Below the pieces are notes generated by a model that searched no databases, was not told the DNA's origin, and worked only from the letters and a program-made list of their open reading frames with translations. Shown here piece by piece: positions 32,088 through 36,899 of a stretch of 36,899 nt of DNA. The DNA lies in the NCBI GenBank assembly GCA_016291085.1, contig JAEEVW010000035.1, positions 1 to 36,899 on the forward strand, given 5' to 3'. The position numbers and the translations under genes are program-made. The stretch comes from Prevotella sp. (lineage in GTDB: Bacteria > Bacteroidota > Bacteroidia > Bacteroidales > Bacteroidaceae). Positions within the stretch are counted from its first letter, which is position 1. Every line of letters starts with the position of its first letter.

Positions 32088-32696
32088 TTATCCTATAGCT
32101 TTACGTAGTTTCGTAAAATGGTCGATCAGGGCCTGATAGTCCAGTCCCTGATGAATATTGAAACGGTTCCAGAGGTCACCGCTGATAACGATTCCTCCAA
32201 AGCCCAAGTCCTTAGCCATCTTGACGTTGTCCAGATTCATGCCTCCCAAAGCATACACGTGGCGGTCGATGAGCCCACGGCGCGATGCCTCCTTCAGTTC
32301 GTCCATGGTGAACGAACTCTTCTGGTCAGGCTCCGTCTGACTGTCGAAGATGTATTTCAGCAGCACATAGTCGGCATTTTTCTTGGCTTCCTTCAGCCGG
32401 TCCAGATGGGTGCATGTGCGGCTGATGTGGCCTCGATAGCCTTTGGGGGCTGGTGCGGACTCGTCGTCAATATGTATGCCACGCAACTTGTATTCTTCTT
32501 TGAGGTAGAAATTGTCGTGGACGGTGATCTTCGAGTAGTATCCGTCTGGGAGCAGCGTCAGCAACCGTTCTGAATAGACGGGTTCTGCCCCCGGCTTATA
32601 CAGATGCAGATTGTCGAGCCCTTCCTCGAAGAGTGACGTCAGAATCTTATCTTCCTCCACGAAGAACGTGGGTTGTGTCATGAGAGCGAGTTTCAT
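32088..32696 (-). CDS. thiamine phosphate synthase-like protein (TenI/ThiE fold)
   Basis: A 202-aa TIM-barrel protein. LALMTQPTFF, GLDNLHLYKPG, SRTCTHLDRLKEAKKNADYVLL and YALGGMNLDNVKMAKDLGFGGIVISG follow the ThiE/TenI pattern. The phosphate/pyrophosphate loop that reads FGPIFPT-TK in true ThiE is replaced by LKYIFDSQTEPD, so thiamine phosphate synthase activity is doubtful. TenI-like isomerase or another role is possible. It sits between pheS and prs, with 3- and 5-base gaps. Confidence 0.75.
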   Translation of the reverse strand: MKLALMTQPTFFVEEDKILTSLFEEGLDNLHLYKPGAEPVYSERLLTLLPDGYYSKITVHDNFYLKEEYKLRGIHIDDESAPAPKGYRGHISRTCTHLDRLKEAKKNADYVLLKYIFDSQTEPDQKSSFTMDELKEASRRGLIDRHVYALGGMNLDNVKMAKDLGFGGIVISGDLWNRFNIHQGLDYQALIDHFTKLRKAIG

Positions 32697-32701
32697 GCCG
32701 C

Positions 32702-33760
32702 TTAGTTAGCTGATTCGAATTCTTTCAGGAAACGGACATCGTTCTCAGAGAACATGCGGAGGTCTGAGACACGATATTTCAGGTTGGTGATACGCTCGAC
32801 ACCCATGCCGAAGGCATAGCCGCTGTACTCCTTGGAGTCGATGCCGCACTCTTCCAGCACGTTGGGGTCTACCATGCCGCAGCCCAAAATCTCGACCCAA
32901 CCGGTATGCTTGCAGAATCCGCATCCCTCGCCACCGCAGATGAAACAGGAGATGTCCATCTCTGCACTGGGCTCCGTGAATGGGAAATAGCTGGGGCGCA
33001 GACGAATCTGCGTGTCAGGACCGAACATCTCGCGGGCAAACGACAACAGCACCTGCTTCAGGTCTGTAAACGACACGTTCTTGTCGATATACAGTCCCTC
33101 CACCTGATGGAAGAAACAGTGTGCACGAGCGGTAATAGCCTCGTTACGATAGACACGGCCCGGGCAGATGACACGGATCGGTGCCGTCAGTTTGCCGTCC
33201 TCGGTATGCATATTCTCCATCACGCGGGCCTGAACGCTCGACGTGTGCGAACGCAACAGGATGTTCTTGGTGACATCGTTGGGATGCTGCGACACGAAGA
33301 ACGTGTCCTGCATGTCGCGGGCAGGGTGGTCGGCAGCAAAGTTCATCTTGGTGAACACGTGCAGGTCGTCCTCCACCTCGGGACCGTCGGCCAGCACAAA
33401 GCCCATGCGCGAGAAGATATCAATGATCTCGTTTGTCACGATGGTCAGCGGATGACGAGTACCCAACTGAATAGGATAGGGGGTACGTGTCAGGTCTATG
33501 CCTTCGTCGCCACCTTCCTGAGTCTCAGTCTGTTCCTTCAATTGGTTAATCTTTTCCAGCGTCAGTTGCTTCAGCTCGTTGATCTTCATGCCTACCGTCT
33601 TTTTCTCGTCGGCAGCTACCGTGCGGAAGTCATTCATCAACTCGGAAATCAGTCCCTTGCGACTGAGGTATTTCAAGCGCAACTGTTCTACTTCTTCTGC
33701 GTTTTGTGCACTGAGTGTCTGTACTTCTTTCAGAAGTTCGTCAATCTTGTCAAGTATCAT
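32702..33760 (-). CDS. pheS: phenylalanyl-tRNA synthetase alpha subunit
   Basis: A 352-aa class II aminoacyl-tRNA synthetase catalytic subunit; the beta subunit (pheT) is not in the window. The N-terminal coiled coil (LKEVQTLSAQNAEEVEQLRL) precedes the catalytic core: LRSHTSSVQAR (motif 2 region), CFFHQVEGLYID, LRPSYFPFTEPSAEMDISC and GMGVERITNLKYRVSDLRMF (motif 3). A CFICGGEGCGFCKHTGW insert has four Cys that may bind zinc, as in several bacterial PheS. The -7 box is 31 bases upstream, and a 7-base array covers its -33 position. Confidence 0.97.
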   Translation of the reverse strand: MILDKIDELLKEVQTLSAQNAEEVEQLRLKYLSRKGLISELMNDFRTVAADEKKTVGMKINELKQLTLEKINQLKEQTETQEGGDEGIDLTRTPYPIQLGTRHPLTIVTNEIIDIFSRMGFVLADGPEVEDDLHVFTKMNFAADHPARDMQDTFFVSQHPNDVTKNILLRSHTSSVQARVMENMHTEDGKLTAPIRVICPGRVYRNEAITARAHCFFHQVEGLYIDKNVSFTDLKQVLLSFAREMFGPDTQIRLRPSYFPFTEPSAEMDISCFICGGEGCGFCKHTGWVEILGCGMVDPNVLEECGIDSKEYSGYAFGMGVERITNLKYRVSDLRMFSENDVRFLKEFESAN

Positions 33761-33790
33761 ACTTTTCTATATAGAATTCTATTTCGCCTG

Positions 33791-33798
33791 CAAAGGTA
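33791..33798 (-). promoter_or_regulatory. pheS internal promoter -7 box
   Basis: TACCTTTG on the minus strand. Its expected -33 region is made of 7-base TTTTCAC-type repeats (33807-33834) rather than a TTTG element. Confidence 0.65.
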
Positions 33799-33806
33799 CA
33801 AAATAA

Positions 33807-33834
33807 AGTGAAAAGTGAAGAGTGAAAAGTGAAA
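33807..33834. repeat. 7-bp array upstream of pheS
   Basis: Four units AGTGAAA, AGTGAAG, AGTGAAA, AGTGAAA, followed by AATTTGCTGCCGCT. The array at 36667-36694 has related units and ends in the same kind of flank (TTTGCTACCGCT). Confidence 0.85.
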
Positions 33835-33846
33835 AATTTGCTGCCG

Positions 33847-34674
33847 CTAAGCATTATTTTGCATAATCTTCGCCATTTGCTCCTGCAACTCTTTCGCTTT
33901 CTGTGCTGCCACTTCGGCAAAGTCTCCTCCGTTGCTGGCATAGATAATGCCGCGTGAGGAATTTACCAGCAGACCCACGTCGCCGGGAATCATGCCGTAT
34001 TTGCAGACCTCTTCCAACGATCCGCCCTGTGCTCCGACGCCGGGAACCAGCAGGAAGTGGTTGGGCACGACCTTACGGATATCCTCGAACATGCGGCCCT
34101 GTGTGGCACCGACGACATACATCATATTTTCGTCGTTGCCCCATTGCTGCGAGGTCTTCAGCACCTTCTCGAAAAGGCGCTCGCCGTCCTTGTCCTCTGT
34201 CAGTTGGAAATCGTGACTGCCTTTATTGCTCGTCAGCGCCAGCAGAATGACCCACTTGCCATCGTAGCCGAGGAAGGGTGTCACCGAGTCCTCACCCATA
34301 TAGGGAGCCACCGTCAGCGAGTCTACGTCGTATTCTTCAAAAAAGGTACGTGCATACATGGCTGAAGTGTTGCCGATATCCCCACGCTTGGCATCAGCAA
34401 TGATGAAGTGGGTGGGGTAGTGCTCCTTCAGGTATTTGATGGTTTTCTCGAACGACATCAAACCCTTCACGCCGAATGCCTCGTAGAATGCGAGATTAGG
34501 TTTATACGACACGCAATAGGGTGCCGTAGCGTCGATAATGGCTTTATTGAATGCGAAGATGGGGTCTTCCTCCTCCAACAGATGCTGAGGAATCTTCTTC
34601 AAATCGGTATCGAGACCCACACAGAGAAACGACTGCTTCTCCTTTATCTGCTGTATAAGTTGTTGTCTATTCAT
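33847..34674 (-). CDS. pyrF: orotidine 5'-phosphate decarboxylase, subfamily 2
   Basis: Last step of UMP synthesis. The 275-aa length is typical of the longer pyrF subfamily 2. It starts [20 protein letters not shown], then [23 protein letters not shown], and the catalytic [13 protein letters not shown] with the Lys/Asp set, ending [14 protein letters not shown] 34674 follows immediately after a 7-base array with no Shine-Dalgarno site; prfA ends 23 bases before. Read-through from prfA is likely. Confidence 0.96.
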   Translation of the reverse strand: MNRQQLIQQIKEKQSFLCVGLDTDLKKIPQHLLEEEDPIFAFNKAIIDATAPYCVSYKPNLAFYEAFGVKGLMSFEKTIKYLKEHYPTHFIIADAKRGDIGNTSAMYARTFFEEYDVDSLTVAPYMGEDSVTPFLGYDGKWVILLALTSNKGSHDFQLTEDKDGERLFEKVLKTSQQWGNDENMMYVVGATQGRMFEDIRKVVPNHFLLVPGVGAQGGSLEEVCKYGMIPGDVGLLVNSSRGIIYASNGGDFAEVAAQKAKELQEQMAKIMQNNA

Positions 34675-34700
34675 AATTCTCAATTCTCAATTCTCAATTA
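34675..34700. repeat. 7-bp array forming the prfA-pyrF junction
   Basis: Three AATTCTC units and a partial fourth (plus strand). The array fills the whole gap between the two genes; the prfA stop TAA is its last part and the pyrF ATG is adjacent. Confidence 0.9.
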
Positions 34701-35813
34701 GAGCTCCGTTTCTTTCATGCGTTCTGCGTTCTCCGCAACGGTCAGGGCGTCAATCATCGGCTGGATGTCACCGCCCAGGAATCCCTGCAGGTCGTGCGTC
34801 GTATAGCCGATGCGGTGGTCCGTCACGCGGCCCTGCGGGAAGTTGTAGGTGCGGATCTTGGCACTACGGTCGCCCGTCGACACCAGACTCTTACGGCGCG
34901 AGGCAATGTCGTCCATATACTTCTGATGCTCTTTGTCATATATAAAGGTATACAGGCGCGAGAGGGCGCGTTCCTTGTTTTTCGGCTGGTCGCGGGTCTC
35001 GGTACACTCGATGAGGATTTCCTCCGTTTCGCCCGTATTCGGGTTCTTCCACATATAGCGCAGACGGACACCCGATTCCACTTTGTTCACGTTCTGACCA
35101 CCGGCACCCGAGCTGCGGAAGGTGTCCCACTTGATTTCACCCTCGTTCACATGCACCTCGAACTTGTCAGCCTCAGGCAATACAGCAACAGTAGCTGCCG
35201 AGGTGTGCATACGGCCCTGCGTCTCGGTGGCAGGCACACGCTGCACGCGGTGCACACCGCTTTCGTATTTCAGCGTGCCATAGACGTCGGCACCTGAAAC
35301 GGCGAAGTCAATCTCCTTGAAACCACCCACGGCACCCTCCGAGACACTCGTGATGCTCAGCGTCCAGCCCTTCGAGTCACAAAAGCTCTTGTACATCTTA
35401 AACAGGTCGCCGGCAAACAGCGCAGCCTCGTCGCCGCCCGTTCCTGCACGGATCTCCATCTGCACGTTCTTCGCATCCTCGGGATCCTTGGGAATCAGGG
35501 CAATCTTGATCTCCTCCTCCAGCTTGGGCTGCAGTTCCTCGTTCATGGCCAGCTCCTCGCGAGCCATCTCCTTCATGTCCGGGTCACTCTCGTTGGCCAG
35601 GATGTCCTTAGCCTCTTTGATGCCGTTCAGACAGGCGATGTAACGCTTGCGGGCATCCATGATGTCGCCCAAGTCCTTGTATTCCTTCGTCAGTTTCACG
35701 AAACGCTGCTGGTCGGCTATCACGTCCGGGTCGGTAATCAGCGTCGACACCTCCTCGAACCGCGCCTCCAGTCCGTCCAGTTTCTGTAGAATGCTGTTGC
35801 TTGTTTCTGCCAT
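34698..35813 (-). CDS. prfA: peptide chain release factor 1
   Basis: Recognises UAA/UAG stop codons and triggers peptide release. 371 aa. It has RVPATETQ, where PAT is the RF1-type PxT codon-recognition tripeptide (RF2 has SPF), and FRSSGAGGQNVNKVES with the catalytic GGQ. The C-terminal basic region ends in a helix (GDIQPMIDALTVAENAERMK). ATG 35813 follows a good -7 box 29 bases upstream. Confidence 0.97.
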   Translation of the reverse strand: MAETSNSILQKLDGLEARFEEVSTLITDPDVIADQQRFVKLTKEYKDLGDIMDARKRYIACLNGIKEAKDILANESDPDMKEMAREELAMNEELQPKLEEEIKIALIPKDPEDAKNVQMEIRAGTGGDEAALFAGDLFKMYKSFCDSKGWTLSITSVSEGAVGGFKEIDFAVSGADVYGTLKYESGVHRVQRVPATETQGRMHTSAATVAVLPEADKFEVHVNEGEIKWDTFRSSGAGGQNVNKVESGVRLRYMWKNPNTGETEEILIECTETRDQPKNKERALSRLYTFIYDKEHQKYMDDIASRRKSLVSTGDRSAKIRTYNFPQGRVTDHRIGYTTHDLQGFLGGDIQPMIDALTVAENAERMKETEL

Positions 35814-35841
35814 TTTTCTTAGTTGCTTTGTAATTTGCCTG

Positions 35842-35873
35842 CAAAGGTAGTGCAAATCGAACGAAAAACCAAA
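35842..35873 (-). promoter_or_regulatory. prfA operon promoter
   Basis: On the minus strand TTTG (35870-35873), a 20-base spacer and TACCTTTG (35842-35849), a near-ideal Bacteroidetes promoter. Confidence 0.8.
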
Positions 35874-35904
35874 TTAATTTGAGTTTTTCTGAGATGCAGC
35901 CTAG

Positions 35905-35921
35905 CTTCACCATGGGTGAAG
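35905..35921. repeat. perfect short hairpin upstream of prfA
   Basis: CTTCACC-ATG-GGTGAAG with a 7-bp stem, located just before the second copy of the terminator-like repeat. Confidence 0.6.
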
Positions 35922-35928
35922 GGTACAC

Positions 35929-35965
35929 AAAAAATCGGACTGACCGCACATCAGCCCGACTTTTT
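35929..35965. terminator. terminator-like hairpin, repeat copy 2 (inverted)
   Basis: AATCGGACTGA / TCAGCCCGACTT with A/T tracts at both ends. Its reverse complement matches 4225-4265 at nearly all positions. It does not follow a plus-strand gene, so termination may not be its reason for being here. Confidence 0.75.
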
Positions 35966-36064
35966 CACCTTTTTACTTTTTATTCTTTTACTTTTCCAGA
36001 AAACCAACTTTATGGCGATTTCCTTCAGGCCTTACCGCAAAGTGCACCCAAAAGAATTGTCACT

Positions 36065-36091
36065 GATTAAACGGATTCAACTGATTTTGAC
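36065..36091. repeat. GATTNAACN-type 9-bp array
   Basis: GATTAAACG, GATTCAACT, GATTTTGAC. It is the same type as the array at 853-876. Confidence 0.75.
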
Positions 36092-36104
36092 TTCAAGATT
36101 CGGG

Positions 36105-36262
36105 ACTTTCGGACTTTTTGATGTTTTTGGTGTTCGAAGGGGTAAGGAGGCTTAGAGATAAATAAAAATGTTAAATTATTTAATAGTTATATATAATATA
36201 TATATTATATATAACTATTCTATTCGTCTGTGCAAATTTAAAATAGCAAAAAGTCCGAAAGT
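36105..36262. repeat. nested inverted repeat with 38-bp AT palindrome
   Basis: Outer 16-bp arms ACTTTCGGACTTTTTG (36105-36120) and its complement (36247-36262) surround a perfect 38-bp A/T-rich palindrome at 36182-36219 (AATAGTTATATATAATATA and its complement). Confidence 0.9.
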
Positions 36263-36322
36263 CCGAAGTCCTTTCGTCCTTTTTTGCGTGTCAAACTGAA
36301 TCCCTAAAATTTGCCCTCAATG

Positions 36323-36385
36323 AGCGAGAAGCCGTTTCTCTCATAGCGAGAGGCCGTTTCTCTGACAGAGAGAAGCCGTGTTGCT
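36323..36385. repeat. 22-bp tandem repeat, nearly three units
   Basis: Units start at 36323, 36345 and 36367 with core GCGAGAAGCCGTTTCTCT. Each unit can fold through GAGAA/TTCTC. The units are directly adjacent with no spacer. Confidence 0.85.
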
Positions 36386-36406
36386 AAAAACGGGGAAAAT
36401 GGGAGG

Positions 36407-36523
36407 CTACGGAGCCAGGGAGCCAAAGGAGAACTGGTCGTCGCTGTGCTCCTCAAAATCAATCAAAATTAAATTCAAAATTAAAGGAAAAATATAATCT
36501 ACGGAGCCGGGGAACCAAAGGAG
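36407..36523. repeat. 25-bp direct repeats
   Basis: Two copies of CTACGGAGCC-(A/G)GGG(A/G)-(A/G)CC-AAAGGAG at 36407-36431 and 36499-36523, 92 bases apart, with three or fewer differences. Confidence 0.75.
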
Positions 36524-36623
36524 GCAAAATTAATGGGCAATTTATGTTAAAAGTAAACACTATTTTTTTGCAAAATTGAGACGGAAAATAGGGCGCGAAA
36601 AAGGCGGATTATTGCATTTTTAC

Positions 36624-36654
36624 TTGCAAAGGTCCGGTATTTTTCGTACCTTTG
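36624..36654 (+). promoter_or_regulatory. promoter of the last, partial gene
   Basis: TTGC at 36624-36627, about 19 bases, then TACCTTTG at 36647-36654. The leader to ATG 36798 would be about 135 bases and contains two 7-base arrays. Confidence 0.65.
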
Positions 36655-36666
36655 CAATGTAAAAAT

Positions 36667-36694
36667 GAGTGAAGAGTGGAGAGTGTAGAGTGTA
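36667..36694. repeat. 7-bp array in the leader of the last gene
   Basis: GAGTGAA, GAGTGGA, GAGTGTA, GAGTGTA, then GAGTTTGCTACCGCT. The flank matches that of the pheS upstream array. Confidence 0.85.
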
Positions 36695-36729
36695 GAGTTT
36701 GCTACCGCTGCAGAGGTGCGAAGGAAGGC

Positions 36730-36750
36730 TTGAAACTTGAAACCTGAAAC
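36730..36750. repeat. second 7-bp array in the leader
   Basis: TTGAAAC, TTGAAAC, CTGAAAC in tandem, 47 bases before ATG 36798. Confidence 0.8.
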
Positions 36751-36797
36751 TAAATTAATCAATCAACTAAATTAACAAACTAAAAACTTAAAACATT

Positions 36798-36899
36798 ATG
36801 GGAACAATTCAGATTAAGAAAGTAGAAAAGAAGGTAGTCACCGGTAAGGTGGGCGAGGATCGCCAGAAGGTGAAGAAGACCTACGGCAAGATCATCTAC
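36798..36899 (+). CDS. N-terminus of an unidentified Lys-rich protein, cut by window end
   Basis: 34 codons with no stop (MGTIQIKKVEKKVVTGKVGE...). The start follows an A-rich leader (TTAAAACATT) and a good promoter. The segment is strongly basic, with alternating Lys/Val. It could be the start of a small DNA-binding protein such as the HU-like proteins found in Bacteroidetes phage-like islands, but too little is visible to assign a family. Confidence 0.6.
   Translation, partial: MGTIQIKKVEKKVVTGKVGEDRQKVKKTYGKIIY

Larger units (their letters stand above)
35966..36797. other. repeat-dense non-coding region
   Basis: About 830 bases without a convincing coding sequence. They hold a 9-base array (36065-36091), nested inverted repeats (36105-36262), a 22-base tandem repeat (36323-36385), a pair of 25-base direct repeats (36407-36431 and 36499-36523), a promoter (36624-36654) and two 7-base arrays (36667-36694 and 36730-36750). 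Short open frames here have no recognisable protein features. Confidence 0.75.

Noticed and set aside
36323..36385. Possible CRISPR array
   Set aside because: The 22-base units are directly adjacent with no spacers, and no cas gene is in the window.
35966..36797. Small protein genes or tRNA genes in the non-coding stretch
   Set aside because: The short frames have no leader, domain or consistent composition, and no cloverleaf with a T-loop GTTCRA motif was found.

Overview
The window looks like a Bacteroidales chromosome segment, most like Prevotella and its relatives. Promoters carry the Bacteroidetes -7 box TAnnTTTG with TTTG about 19-20 bp upstream, start codons follow A-rich leaders rather than strong Shine-Dalgarno sites, and the protein set fits the group (ABC-F, M13 peptidase, DUF3127, NspC, DUF2520-KdsC-Maf). 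The genus is inferred from gene content; no rRNA or tRNA gene is visible.

Layout. (1) 1-4250: a phage-derived cassette with a Rha/KilAC regulator, a GH24 lysozyme, a VirE_N/DUF3987-like replication protein and an unknown gene, with no integrase. (2) 4300-8351: an ABC-F ATPase and a secreted M13 metallopeptidase. (3) 8461-17159: the most striking region, a tight five-gene unit made of a four-zinc-ribbon protein, a membrane Ser/Thr kinase, a zinc-ribbon protein with four CbxX-type AAA+ modules, a zinc-ribbon/FHA protein and a PP2C phosphatase. This looks like a complete write-read-erase phospho-signalling system joined to a protein-remodelling ATPase. (4) 17180-20764: metA, a U32/RlhA-like protein and a lipoprotein with membrane helices. 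(5) 20730-25367: a FemAB/BioF2-like acyltransferase on the minus strand, then nitroreductase, DUF2520, KdsC, Maf and NspC. (6) 25404-29418, minus: dnaN, a DEDDh exonuclease, coaBC and a SpoU-family methyltransferase. (7) 29585-29998: a DUF3127 protein with an SSB-like tail. (8) 30086-35813, minus: prfA, pyrF, pheS, a thiamine-phosphate-synthase-like gene, prs and a TlpA-like lipoprotein. (9) 35814-36797: a 984-bp non-coding stretch packed with repeats, followed by the first 34 codons of a gene that runs off the end.

The second notable theme is repeats. Several unrelated short tandem arrays share only two unit lengths. Seven-base arrays lie at gene junctions, where they supply stop codons, leaders or promoter spacing. 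Nine-base arrays can lie inside reading frames (ABC-F, U32) because they preserve the frame. Separately, the DUF3987-like gene carries three GC-rich palindromic inserts that remain open in frame and encode related peptides, and a terminator-like hairpin occurs in two inverted copies near the two ends of the window.
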